Positions 9,049-19,700 of a DNA stretch of 64,000 bases are shown here, in pieces. The stretch comes from Leucobacter luti (GTDB lineage: Bacteria; Actinomycetota; Actinomycetes; Actinomycetales; Microbacteriaceae). The position numbers were made by a program, and so were the translations under genes. Positions within the stretch are counted from its first letter, which is position 1. The number at the start of each line of letters is the position of its first letter. A model generated the notes under the pieces. The model worked only from the letters and a program-made list of their open reading frames with translations, was not told the DNA's origin and did no database searches. The stretch lies in contig NZ_SHKI01000002.1 in NCBI RefSeq assembly GCF_004217175.1, positions 301,000 to 364,999 of the forward strand, read 5' to 3'.

Positions 9049-9198
9049 TGTGTGGCGGTTGGGGGGCGTCGCCGAGTGCATCGGTTGGTGCGGCGGCCCG
9101 CTCGGACTGTGATGCCGAGCCGAGGTTCGGACGCGGCACAGAGTCCGGGCCGGCGCAGCGGTCGGGCGGACGCGCGGCCGAGCCGGCGGACCCTCGCA

Positions 9199-9288
9199 GT
9201 CACGACCCGCTAGCCCATATCCGACCCGCTTCTGGGGCGATTGTTGGTGATGGGGCGGGGCGGATGTGGGGTAACGGGGCGGATGTGG
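9199..9288. repeat. Palindromic 19/36/19 repeat, copy 4 (diverged)
   Basis: Cores ACGACCC at 9202, CCGACCC at 9221, and GGGGCGG at 9257 and 9276. The spacing is unchanged although core and loop bases have drifted. Confidence 0.8.
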
Positions 9289-9461
9289 GTGCGTTTGACG
9301 GGGGTCGCCGGGGCGATGCCGCGCCGCGACACGGCGGGCCGCGCGGTGCGGTGCCGCATCACCCTGTGGCGGGCCGGGAGAACCCGCCGGGGTGGGACGG
9401 TGCGCAGCGGGGGAGCGGGGCGCACGTTCCGCGCCGTTCGAGCAGCCCGAGCCGGGGCTGC

Positions 9462-9760
9462 GTTCGCCCCGAGGGGGCGGAGCGGCATGCGCACGCGCGG
9501 CGGCGGCATCCTGCAGCCGGTCCGGGATGAGCCGTGCGTGCTGCGGCCGGCGAGCCCTTGCGGTATGGCCGGGCCGCGGTGACAGCACAGCAGGGCGGTG
9601 TTCGCCCCGAGCGGACCGGGGCTGGAGGGGTACGCGCGGCGGAGACATCCTGCAGCCGGTCCGGGACGAGCTGTGCGTGCGGGGAGCGGCGGGCCCCTGC
9701 GGTGTGGCCGGTCCGCGGTGACAGCACAGTGGGGCGGCGTTGGCCCCGAGGGGGTCGGGG
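9462..9760. repeat. 138-bp tandem duplication with partial third copy
   Basis: Units begin GTTCGCCCCGAG at 9462 and 9600 and GTTGGCCCCGAG at 9739 (partial). Shared internal landmarks are CATCCTGCAGCCGGTCCGGG and CCGCGGTGACAGCACAG. Copies are about 138 and 139 bp and diverge mostly by substitution. I see no coding signal in them. Confidence 0.75.
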
Positions 9761-9963
9761 CGGGGCCGGGCCAGGCGTGACGCGCGGTGCGCGGCGAACT
9801 CACGCGGCTGGGCGGGTTCGCGCGACAAGCAGAGAAGCTGCGCGCAGCGCGCGCCGTGAATGCTGCCGGGCGGGGTGCGCCGTGCATGCGGACTGGCGGT
9901 GCTGGGGCGGGGCGGCGGAATACGGGTGGGGACGGTGGACGACGGGCGGAACCCCGCGCGACG

Positions 9964-11712
9964 CTAGGCCTCGGGCGCGGTCCCCGGCTCCGCGGGCCAG
10001 ACTGAGGCGGGCAGCGCAGCCCCGGCGCGTACCTCGGCTGAGGCGGCTGACGCATCCGCTGCATCGGACGTCGCTGGTGTCGAAGCCGAAGCCGAAGCCG
10101 AGGCCGGAACCGAAGCCGAAGCCGACGGGGGAGCCCCGGCCGACGCCGCGGGCGCGGGGGCATCCGGCACCGGCCGCGCCGCGCGCTCAGACCCGGACCG
10201 CACGGCGGCCGCGGACCCGGTCGAGGAGGGCCGCGCGGCGGCGGCGGCCGAGGACGGAGCCGGCCCAGCCGCGGCCGACGCCGTGTGGGCCGACGGCGCC
10301 TCAGCTGGCACCGCCGTGTCGGCCGGCACCGGCGCTTCGGCCGGAACCGACGCCGACGCCGGCGGCGCTGTCGCTGGCGCCGCAGCCACCGGCGAAGCCG
10401 CGGCCCCCGGCCGCTCCTCCGGCTCGGGCCGGAGCTCGGGCGCGATGAGTGGGCGCACCGCCACGTCGAGCTGGGCCGGGTCGGGGCCGATCTGCTCGCC
10501 GTTGAGCGCGCTGATCTTGCGGGCGGTGGGCAGCACGTGCCGCTCGAATGAGCCGACGTACGCGTTGTAATCTTGCACCCCGCGCGAGAGCGTGCGCCCG
10601 AGCTTGTCGAGGTGGGTGGCGCTGCGCCCGATGCGGCTGTGCAGCTCGCGGCTGAGGTCGAACAGCGTGCGCGCCTCGGCCGTGAGCGAGTCTTGCCGCC
10701 AGCTGTGCGCCACGGACTTGAGGATTGCCCAGAGGCTCACGGGGGAGGCAAGCGCCACGCGCCGCTCGAACGCGTATTCGAGCAGCACCGGGTCGGTGTC
10801 GAGTGCGCTCGACAGCAGCGACTCGCTCGGCAGGAACGCGATGACAAACTCGGGCGAATCCGGCAGCGCGCCCGCGTAGTCGCGCTTGCTGAGCGCCACG
10901 ATGTGCTCACGCAGGGCGCGCGCGTGCTGGGCCAGGAGCGCCGTGCGGCGCGCCTCCGCGGCGGCGGCGTGCTCACCGGAGCCGCCGGCCGTCGCCGCGA
11001 GGTGCTGCGCCTCGAGGTAGGCGTCGAACGGCACCTTCGCGTCGATCGCGATTGCCTTGCCGCCGGGGAGATGGATCACGACGTCTGGGCGGAGCGTGCC
11101 GCGGTCGGTGGCGAGTTGCTCTTGGAGCTCGAAGTCGACGTGCTCGATCATGCCGGCCGCCTCGATGATGCGGCGCAGCTGCGTCTCGCCCCAGAATCCG
11201 CGGGTGTTGTTTGAGCGCAGCGCGGCGGCGAGCCCCTCCGCGGTGCCACGCAGCTTGTCTTCCGCGAGCGCCGCCTGTCGCAGCTGCTGGCTGAGTTCGC
11301 CGTGCTGCGCGGCGCGCTGCTGCTCCATCGCGGCGACGGTGTGCTCCAGCTTGCCGAGGCTGTCGCGGAGCGGGGCGAGCTGCTGCAGCACGCGCTGCTC
11401 CTCGCGATCGAGGTCCGACCGTTCGCGCGCGTGGTGGTGCGCGTCGCGCAGCCGCTCCTCAAGGCCGAGCACGCGGGTCTCGGCTGCCGCGAGCTCCTCG
11501 CGCAGGATCCGTGCCCCGGCCTCGGCGTCGAGCTTGGCGCGCTGCGTGGCGAGTGCCACGTCGCGCTCGGTGTCGGCCGCGTACTCGGCGGCGGCGGCGG
11601 CCAGCTCGCGCGTCGCGGCGCGGCCGCGCACGGCGACGCCGACGGCGGCGCCAACACCTGCGGCGATGAGCGCGACGAGCGTGAGGAGGAGCGCGAGGGT
11701 GATCGGGGTCAT
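9964..11712 (-). CDS. rmuC: DNA recombination protein RmuC
   Basis: 582 residues. RmuC proteins limit recombination at inverted repeats and are thought to be nucleases. The chain starts with a membrane segment (about 3-30), then a coiled coil (about 35-150), then the PD-(D/E)XK-like RmuC domain (about 165-420) with the signatures NNTRGFWGETQLRRIIEAAGM, LRPDVVIHLPGG, IAIDAKVPFDAYL and VIAFLPSESLLSSALD. The last 150 residues are an Ala/Pro/Ser-rich tail, including short SA-type repeats from 6-bp tandem DNA near 10080-10123; most RmuC proteins lack this tail. The gene ends where the repeat-rich gene-free interval begins. Confidence 0.93.
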   Translation of the reverse strand: MTPITLALLLTLVALIAAGVGAAVGVAVRGRAATRELAAAAAEYAADTERDVALATQRAKLDAEAGARILREELAAAETRVLGLEERLRDAHHHARERSDLDREEQRVLQQLAPLRDSLGKLEHTVAAMEQQRAAQHGELSQQLRQAALAEDKLRGTAEGLAAALRSNNTRGFWGETQLRRIIEAAGMIEHVDFELQEQLATDRGTLRPDVVIHLPGGKAIAIDAKVPFDAYLEAQHLAATAGGSGEHAAAAEARRTALLAQHARALREHIVALSKRDYAGALPDSPEFVIAFLPSESLLSSALDTDPVLLEYAFERRVALASPVSLWAILKSVAHSWRQDSLTAEARTLFDLSRELHSRIGRSATHLDKLGRTLSRGVQDYNAYVGSFERHVLPTARKISALNGEQIGPDPAQLDVAVRPLIAPELRPEPEERPGAAASPVAAAPATAPPASASVPAEAPVPADTAVPAEAPSAHTASAAAGPAPSSAAAAARPSSTGSAAAVRSGSERAARPVPDAPAPAASAGAPPSASASVPASASASASTPATSDAADASAASAEVRAGAALPASVWPAEPGTAPEA

Positions 11713-11770
11713 GACGACAGGATGTCAGGTGCCACTGACATTGGTGGGCGGCGGGCCGGACGCGCCCCGG

Positions 11771-12373
11771 TCAGAGCTTGAGCGGGATCGCCTTCAGCTG
11801 CTGCACCTGCAGACCGGTGGCCCGGGCAAGCTGCCGGATGTCGCCGGCCCCGTGCCGCCGGGCGGCGTCGATGACGATCGCGGCGCACGCCTCGGAATCG
11901 GCGAGCGCGTTGTGGTGCGCGAACTCGCCGTAGCCTGCCGCCGCCGCCGCGAGGGGGAGCCGGTGCGACGGGATGTCGTACGTCTTGCGCGAGACCTGCA
12001 CGCTGCACAGGTACTTGAGGCGCGGGGTGGGGGTGACGGTCTCGGCGCACGCGGCCCGGATCACGCCCATGTCGAAGCTCGCGTTGTGCGCCACCGCGAC
12101 GTCGTCGCCGATGAAGTCACGTAGCTCGTCGAGCTGCCCGGCCCAGTCGCGGGCGGCGACGACCATGTCGGCTGTGATCCCGTGGATCTTGACGTTGAAC
12201 GACAGGAATTGCGGGTGCGCGACGGGCGGGCGGATCAGCCACTCGGCCTGGTCCACGATCTTGCCGTCGCGGACTCTGACCATGCCGACGGCGCACGCCG
12301 ACGACGGGTGGTTGTTCGCGGTCTCGAAATCGATCGCGGTGAAATCAACGGGCACCCCTCTAGCCTGACACAC
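11771..12373 (-). CDS. DEDDh 3'-5' exonuclease (DnaQ/epsilon-like)
   Basis: About 194-200 residues. The exonuclease fold is shown by IDFETAN (ExoI Asp/Glu), VAHNASFDMGV (ExoII) and HHNALADSEA (ExoIII His and Asp), so all DEDDh residues are present. It is a stand-alone single-domain exonuclease of the family that includes polymerase III epsilon and RNase T; the exact substrate is not clear. Two GTG starts are possible, at 12373 and at 12355. The shorter form begins PVDFTAIDFET, closer to the usual N-terminus, but its AGAGGGG lies too close to the codon to be a good ribosome binding site. Divergent from ychF. Confidence 0.85.
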   Translation of the reverse strand: MCQARGVPVDFTAIDFETANNHPSSACAVGMVRVRDGKIVDQAEWLIRPPVAHPQFLSFNVKIHGITADMVVAARDWAGQLDELRDFIGDDVAVAHNASFDMGVIRAACAETVTPTPRLKYLCSVQVSRKTYDIPSHRLPLAAAAAGYGEFAHHNALADSEACAAIVIDAARRHGAGDIRQLARATGLQVQQLKAIPLKL

Positions 12374-12426
12374 CCCGCTGACATCGCACGCTGCGCCGCC
12401 GCGGAGCCCGCGCGCTCACCAGCGAC

Positions 12427-12432
12427 TAGACT
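12427..12432 (+). promoter_or_regulatory. -10 element of a probable leaderless ychF transcript
   Basis: TAGACT ends 8 nt before the GTG at 12441, with no Shine-Dalgarno between them. Confidence 0.4.
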
Positions 12433-12440
12433 TGACCCTC

Positions 12441-13514
12441 GTGGCTCTCTCAATTGGTATCGTCGGACTCCCGAATGTCGGCAAGTCGACCCTGTTCAAC
12501 GCGCTGACACACAATGACGCGCTCGCAGCGAACTACCCGTTCGCAACCATCGAGCCGAATGTCGGCGTGGTGAATCTGCCCGACGCACGGCTCGACAAGC
12601 TCGCCGAGATCTTCGGCTCGGAGCGGATCTTGCCGGCACCGGTGTCGTTCGTCGACATCGCCGGCATCGTGCGCGGCGCGAGCGAGGGCGAGGGGCTCGG
12701 CAACCAGTTCCTCGCGAACATTCGCGAGTCTGACGCGATCGCGCAGGTGGTGCGCGGCTTCAGCGACCCGGACGTGATTCACGTCGAGGGCGGCGTGAAC
12801 CCGGCCAGCGACATGGAGACGATCAACACCGAGCTGATCCTCGCGGATCTGCAGACCGTCGAGAAGGCGCTGCCGCGCTACGAGAAGGAACTGAAGTCGA
12901 AGAAGATCGACCCGGCCGTCGTGGAGACCGCGAAGGCCGCGGCCGAGGCGCTCAACGCGGGCACGCTGCTGTCGCTCAGCGGAATCGACATCGAGCCGAT
13001 TCGCGAGCTCGGGCTGCTCACCGCGAAGCCGTTCCTCTACGTGTTTAACGTGGACGAGGGCGTGCTGCAGGATCAGGCGAAGCTCGACGAGCTCGCGGCT
13101 CTGGTCGCGCCCGCGAAGGCGATCTTCCTTGACGCGAAGCTCGAGAGCGAGCTCATCGAGCTTGACGACGAGGACGCGGCAGAGCTGCTCGCCTCGATCG
13201 GCCAGGAGGAGAGCGGGCTGGATCAGCTCGCGCGCGTGGGCTTCGACACCCTCGGCCTGCAGACCTACCTCACGGCGGGACCGAAGGAGGCGCGCGCCTG
13301 GACGATCAAGAAGGGCGCGACCGCCCCGCAGGCGGCCGGCGTGATCCACGGCGACTTCGAGAAGGGCTTCATCAAGGGCGAGATCATCTCGTTCGATGAT
13401 CTCGTCGAGGCCGGTTCGGTAGCCGAGGCTCGCGCCAAGGGCAAAGCCCGCATGGAGGGCAAGGAATACGTGATGCAGGACGGCGACGTCTGCGAGTGGC
13501 GTTTTAACGTCTGA
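12441..13514 (+). CDS. ychF: Redox-regulated P-loop ATPase YchF
   Basis: 357 residues, standard length. OBG-family NTPase that prefers ATP, associated with ribosomes and stress responses. The P-loop GLPNVGKS is at residues 9-16; switch regions YPFATIEPNVG and FVDIAGIVRGASEGEGLGN follow. FNVDE takes the place of the normal G4 motif NKxD, as is typical of YchF. The C-terminal TGS-like domain contains TYLTAGPKEARAWTI, GDFEKGFIKGEII and KGKARMEGKEYVMQDGD. The GTG at 12441 gives the normal MALSIGIVG start; an upstream in-frame TTG at 12432 overlaps the -10 box and is rejected. Confidence 0.96.
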   Translation: MALSIGIVGLPNVGKSTLFNALTHNDALAANYPFATIEPNVGVVNLPDARLDKLAEIFGSERILPAPVSFVDIAGIVRGASEGEGLGNQFLANIRESDAIAQVVRGFSDPDVIHVEGGVNPASDMETINTELILADLQTVEKALPRYEKELKSKKIDPAVVETAKAAAEALNAGTLLSLSGIDIEPIRELGLLTAKPFLYVFNVDEGVLQDQAKLDELAALVAPAKAIFLDAKLESELIELDDEDAAELLASIGQEESGLDQLARVGFDTLGLQTYLTAGPKEARAWTIKKGATAPQAAGVIHGDFEKGFIKGEIISFDDLVEAGSVAEARAKGKARMEGKEYVMQDGDVCEWRFNV

Positions 13515-13548
13515 GTTGTATCCGGGAGCGATCCCGGCTGACGCTGAG

Positions 13549-13598
13549 GCGCCGGATCAGCACGCGTGGAAACGGCCCACAACTGATTGATCCGGCGC
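13549..13598 (+). terminator. Probable ychF terminator
   Basis: GCGCCGGATCA (13549-13559) pairs perfectly with TGATCCGGCGC (13588-13598). A smaller hairpin (CCGGGA with TCCCGG) lies just upstream at 13522-13537. The 28-nt loop makes it weaker than the other terminators here. Confidence 0.45.
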
Positions 13599-13751
13599 TT
13601 CGCTGCGTCGAAGCCTGAGCGAGTTCGCTCGCTCGGGGAAAGGCCTTCGGGGGAGGGCCGGCGCGCGATGCCGCGAGAGCGGGCCGCGCGGACACCGACC
13701 TTCACGGGTCACAAGGGGACATGGGGACACTGGGCCCCGGGGGATATTGCG

Positions 13752-16700
13752 GTGAAGAAATTCTTCTCAGGGGTGGCTGCGGCGACCCTCGTTCTGATGC
13801 TTGCGCTCGTCGACGTCGCGGGGGGTGTCGGATCACTCCCGGCCGCGGTTGCGGCTGATACGCCGAGCATCACCCTGAACGGCACGGTCGCCGAGGGGGA
13901 TCCCGGCTACCTCAACTCGAAGTCGATCGTGCTCTCAACGGGCACGGAGACGAAGGTGAACTACCGGCTCGTCCCGGGCTACGCGTCCGGTGCGGCGACC
14001 GGGGTACGCGTCACCGTGTTCCTCCCCTCGCTGGAGTATGCGAACGGCGGCTACCAGGTGGTGGGCCGCGATCGGGCTCCCACCCCGCTCGGCGTGCAGG
14101 GCCGGGTGAGCGCGGGCGGCGGCTGGAACGTGATCTCTGACACGACGGTCCAGGGCGGCCCGATCGTGATGGAGTACGACGGCGACCTGCGCGCGGGCGT
14201 GAACCCGGCGTTCGACATCTTCCTGACCACGTACAACGACGGCACCGACGGCCCGTACGGCGGGGTGCCGGAGGGCACGCGCTTCGAGGTGAACGGCTCC
14301 GTCTCGTACGAGATGTTCAATCGCGTCGACGGCTCGTCGTGGACCACGCCGAACGGGCTCGACGACGAGTCGCGGGTGTCGGTGATCTCCTCGGACCTGC
14401 GCTGGGAGACCGAGATTGACTCCTACGTACCGGGCGGCGGGCCCGATCTGGTGCCCATCTGGGACCGCTACCAGTACGTCGACTACCAGTACTCGCTCTC
14501 GAACACCTCGGACAATATCGCCGCCAACATCGACGGCTACTCGGTGACGTTCGACATCGACTCGACCGACAGCGACGTCAACGGGATTATTCCCTTCGAC
14601 ATCAACCGCTGGAAGTACGCGGAGGGCGGGCCGGCGACCCCGAACGAGGATCGGAACGACACCTCCGGCCAGTTCGTCGGGGTGCCCGGCGAGGGCGGCG
14701 TGCTCATCTACGACGTGACCGACTGGGATGGGGCGAGCGAGCTCACCGACGAGATCCCGTACACGTATTCCGGAACCGGCATGTTGACGATCGATCGTGA
14801 GCACGGTGCGAACCGGCAGGAAATCACCCCGGCGGGCGCGGCCGGCGCTACGGAGCGCAAGTTCCTGATCTCGCTGCCGCTGAGCCGGCAGGGCTTCCCG
14901 AATCCGCCGACGAATTTCCGCGTGACCGCGATCACGAACATCCTGTTCGCGAAGACCGCGAACTGGTCGAAGACGCGGATCGCGGAGCGCGAGATTGTGC
15001 TCCCGGAATACGGTTTCTCGTTCACGCACGTGCCGGAGCAGCGCGAGGTGGTCTACGGATACGAGACCTTCACCGAGATCTCGGAGCTGCGCAGCGGGGC
15101 GAACGCGCCGACGTTCGACGCGCGTGTGCGGTACGAGGTCGACCCCGATTTCGCGCCGACGCGGGTGAGCTATGAGCTCCCCGAGGCCGAGCTTGAGCGC
15201 TTCGAGCGCGCCGGCGTGAGCTACTCGTTCGTCGACGAGCGGACAGGTGAGACCGTCTCACGCTCGGTTCAGGGCGCACCGCCCGAGGTGAACGCCGAAA
15301 CCGGCATGGCCACGCTCACCTTCGACCTGTCTGAGCTCGCGGGGCTCGACTGGGATCGCACGCTGGCGTTCGGCCTGGCGGATCGGGTCGAGGCGTACGA
15401 GGCGCTGCCGGTCTCGATCCGCGTCTTTGGCGAGCCCTCCCGGGTCGGCGAGATGACCGGCACGGCGACGGCGGTGTTCGTCGAGAAGATCGCGAGCAAC
15501 GACGACTTTGGCGACGACACCACGTACACGGAGGTGCCGCACGAGACCCCGCTCGACGCGACGTTCACGGTGATCTATCCGGAGGAGGTCGTGCCGAGCA
15601 TCGCGGTCAGCATCGACGGCGCCGGAGACCGTGCCACCGTGGCGTACGGGGCCGAGACGCTCCTCGACTTCGTGTTCGGCGTCAACGGGACCACCGCGGC
15701 GACCTCGACCACCACGCTCACCCTGAACGCAAAGGCCGAGGCACTGAAGCGGGCCGAGCTCACGCTGCGCGCGGCCCTCTTTGCGCAGGCGGAAAACGTG
15801 CGGGTGCGGATCGTGACGCTCGACGGCGACGAGGAGACCGTTGACCTCGCCGCGTACAGCGGCAGCGGCGACTTCGTGGTGGCACTCCCCGAGCGCGCGG
15901 CGCAGATCGTGATCGACACCGACGCGCTCACGTCCGACGGGGCGGTGAACTTCGCGTCGGTCGCGGCGACGGTGGGGCACGGCCTCGACACGAAGCACCT
16001 CGTCACGGGCGAGATCCGCACGTACCAGCCGAAGCCGTACGATCGCGACACGACCCGCGAGACGACGGGGACGCTGGAGATTCGGCTGCCCAACGAGCTC
16101 GTGCCGGCCGTCGACGTGGTCGGCGTGTACGGCTCGACGAAGACGAAGACCACCACGAACGTGGGCTACGAGTCGACATTCGCGGCCGAGTACCAGCTCG
16201 ACACTCGCGGGGTCACCTCCCCGTCGTCTGAGTACGTGATCGACATGCTCGCCCCGACCAAGTCGGGTGCGCTCGCCTTCTCGAAGCTGACGCTGCAGCA
16301 GGCGTATCTCGACGGCGCCACCGCTCCGTCGATCACGTTCGTCGACGCCGCCGGCGTCGAGCAGCGCTTCACCGAGACCGAGGTGACCGCCGCGGACGTG
16401 ACGCTGCGGAACATCGACCGGATTGTGGTGGCCGGCACCGATCTCAGCCTCGCGGCGCTCAGCACGATCGCCATCGTCGAGTACCGTGCCGACATCGAGA
16501 TCGGCTCGTCGCAGGCGCTGCGCGCCACCTTCACCGGCACGCAGGAGACGCCGTACGTTGACTCGAAGAGCGCGACGAAGCAGAACCAGATCCAGGTGCG
16601 CGAGACGAAGACCCAGGTGAAGGTCGAGGGCGTCAACCAGGTCACCCAGCCGCTCGGCGCGGGCAGCGCGTACTCGGTCGACATCTACCGCTGGTGGAAC

Positions 16701-19700
16701 CGCGGCTCCACCTACAACACGCAGGACTACACCCTCGACCAGGGATACAAGTCGCTGGGCGGATTCACGTCCACGCTCACGCGCCCCACGGCGAGCTCCG
16801 AGAACAACGACCAGCGCGTCAGCGTCGACGTTGCGCTGCCGCACGAGCAGTTCGACCTCTACTACGTGAAGATCCGCGAGGACGTGCGGCCCTACCTCGA
16901 CTCGGTCGACCTGTTCCGCATGGTCGACGGCAAGGAAGAGCTCTGGAAGACGATCCCCGGTGACGCCTGGGTGGAGAACTCGCAGGAGGGATCCGGCTAC
17001 TGGCGGATCGGCACGGCCCGCCCGGGGACCCCGGACAGCGAGCTGTTCACCAGCTACGACTCGGTCGCCGGAGTCAGCGATCACCCGTACTACAAGGACG
17101 CGTGGGACGCCGACGTGCGCCCGGCGTCCCCGGTCTCGCGGGTGGCGGTCAACCTCGAGTTCACGCGCGAGAGCACCGACGCCGCGCCGCAGATGGCCGG
17201 AGTCCACGACGACGTGATCGAGTACATGGGGCGCTTCCACTCCTCGTCCGTGACGGGGAAGCGGGCGACCACGCTCACCGCGACCGACACGTTTGGGACG
17301 CGCACCGAGCTCACGCGCAGCGATAGCGCCAGGATCAACTCCCTGGTCGCCTACCCGTTCGCGCAGTCGCGCACGGGGGCGAACGACAGCACCTCGCTCG
17401 CCAACAAGGTGATCCCCATGGGAAGCACCGGCGAGTACCTCGCGAGCATCTTCAACGTCAACACGGCGAACTGGTCGTACTACTCGGGCCACGGGCCAGA
17501 CGTGTACTCCCCGGCGGCGACGGAGTACGACGAGTGGCTGGGCATGTACGATCCGGCATCGTTCCACGACGCCCTCGTCTACGAGTTCGTCTATCCGGCG
17601 AGCCCCGACGACAGTGCGGTCTACAACCTCGACGCGACGCACGTGACGATCGCGCCGACGAGCACGCTGCAGTACCTCACGGCGGTGCGCGTCACGGGCC
17701 CGCGCGGCGACATCGTCTCGCTCGACCTCGCCGCGCCCCTCGGCGACACCGCGCGCTTCGACTACGACAACTCGGTTGCCCGCGGCATCCACGACGACGG
17801 CGACGGGAGCTTTACCGTCTCCTTCGGCGCCGGCGGCGGCCACCCCAAGCGGTTCGAGGCAGTGTTCGAGGAGATCGCGGGCTTCGGCGAGCGCACCGCC
17901 GAGATCGACGGGGTCGCTCCAGACACGCTGGGCGCCTCGCTCGCCGAGGTCGACGTGCGCGTGGGCGGCGTGGTCAACGGCAACACCGCGCTGCAGGGCA
18001 CCACGAACCTGTACCGGGTGCCGGCCGATACCCAGCAGCGCACGCTGATGCACACGTCGAGCGCCACGCTCACGGGGTACACCCCGAAGCTCGGCGCGAA
18101 GCTCGACCTGAGCTTCGACCGGGTGAAGGTGTACGACTACCTCGCCGACGGCATAACGCCCAGTACGACGCAGGTGGCCGCGGGGATCGAAAACTCCTCC
18201 GAGGCGGACATCAAGGACGTGGTGGTCACGCTCACGCCGGATCCGGCGTTCAGGTCGCAGCTGATCGCGATCCCGGACGACATCTTCGCGGGGGACTGGT
18301 CCGTCGCCGAGGTGGCCGTCTCGCAGGGTGGGGCCAAGCACCTGATCCCGCTCGCAGACTTCACGCTCAACCGGGACACCGGCGCGCGGGAGTTTGACCT
18401 GCGCACGCTCTTCGACGATGGGACGCTGCGGTCGCAACCGTTCGACGTGGCCCTCGGCGGCGCGGCGACCCTGCACAAGCAGCACGTCGACGGCATCACG
18501 GTGTCGTTTGCGCCGCGAGACGAGACGATCGGCCTGTGGGGCTCGCTCACGCGCGCGAACTCCGACCTGCCGCTCCCGACGCGGATGCGCGACGGGGGAG
18601 ACGTCTTCGTGACGGGCACCTGGGTCGATGAGGACGCCGACGGCTCGAACTGGAACTCGAAGCCGAGCTTCGTCACCGAGCGGAGCAAGGGCAGCACCGA
18701 GCAGATCATGTACCACAGCGCGTTCACGGCGAGCGCCGCGGTCACGTCGTACAACCCGATCTTCGTCTCGGCCGGCACCGGAAACGCCGGCGCGAAGCCG
18801 ACGCTCACGCTCGCGAGCTCCGCCAGCAGCGACCGCGCCCCGCGCCTGTTTACCCGCGTGGCGCGGATGCAGGCCCTCGCCGTGCATATGCAGCACGACT
18901 CAACGCGCGCAGACGCGACGGTACTGTTCTACGACGCCGATACGGGCACGCAGATCAACTACACGAACATCGCGGTGGGCGATACGGCGAAGGTGCTCTA
19001 CGAGCTGCGCAACGTCGGCGCGACGGGCAGCGACGACGCGGGTCCCGGATCGCTCCCCGTCTTCACCCCCGTGGCGCACATCGAGGCGCCCGCGAACCTT
19101 GAGGTCTCCGCAGTCACGGCGGCCTCGGCCGAACTGCTCGCCGACGGCAATCGGGCCGCGCTGATCGGGGAGAGCCCGAGCGCCGCGGTCGACGTGCCCG
19201 CGGATGCCGTGGAGATCACGCGCCTCAACGGCAAGCGCTCGGATGTGCGCTTCGACCTGACCCTCGGCGACGGCGAATCGGTGTTCTTCATGGTGGAGTA
19301 CACGGCGACGAACGACGTCAGCGCCGATCCCGGCGCCACGCAGGGGAAGACGCTGCAGTGGAACGTGTACGCGCGCCCCGGCTACGCGCACCACTTCATG
19401 AGCTACAACAGCGACGGCGTGGCCGGGAACCGGGTGACCGGGGCCACCGCCGCGGTGAACCTCGACGGCGACGGCATCGTCGAGCAGCTCGGCAGGCTGA
19501 GCAACACCGCGTACCGCTACGCCGATCCGAATCAGCTGGTCATCGAGAGCCGCTTCGACTCGGAGAACGTCTCCGGGCAGGCGATGACACTCACCGTGAA
19601 GAACATCCGCAACGAGATCCTGCACGACAACACGGCGCTCGACCTCTTCGTGACCCTCGACGCCGGCGGCCTCGGCGGCTTCGAGCTCACCGGGTTCCCC

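Larger units (their letters stand above)
8035..9963. other. Gene-free 1.9-kb interval between convergent glpX and rmuC
   Basis: No reading frame here has a ribosome binding site, a recognisable domain or consistent codon use; the open frames come from extreme GC content and repeats. The interval holds a C-rich low-complexity block (8133-8260, with a 10-bp CCCCGCCGCG unit repeated about four times), four long palindromic repeats (8313-9288), a 23-bp direct repeat (8508-8530 and 8551-8573) and a 138-bp tandem duplication (9462-9738). Confidence 0.7.

Noticed and set aside
8035..9963. Many overlapping open frames of 70-320 codons in the repeat interval
   Set aside because: They run in all frames through repeats, encode Arg/Pro/Ala-rich strings with repeated segments, and none has a ribosome binding site or a recognisable domain.
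13587..13751. Upstream in-frame start for the giant protein
   Set aside because: The extra 55 residues are basic and would bury the signal peptide; the GTG at 13752 has a ribosome binding site and gives a normal secretion signal.
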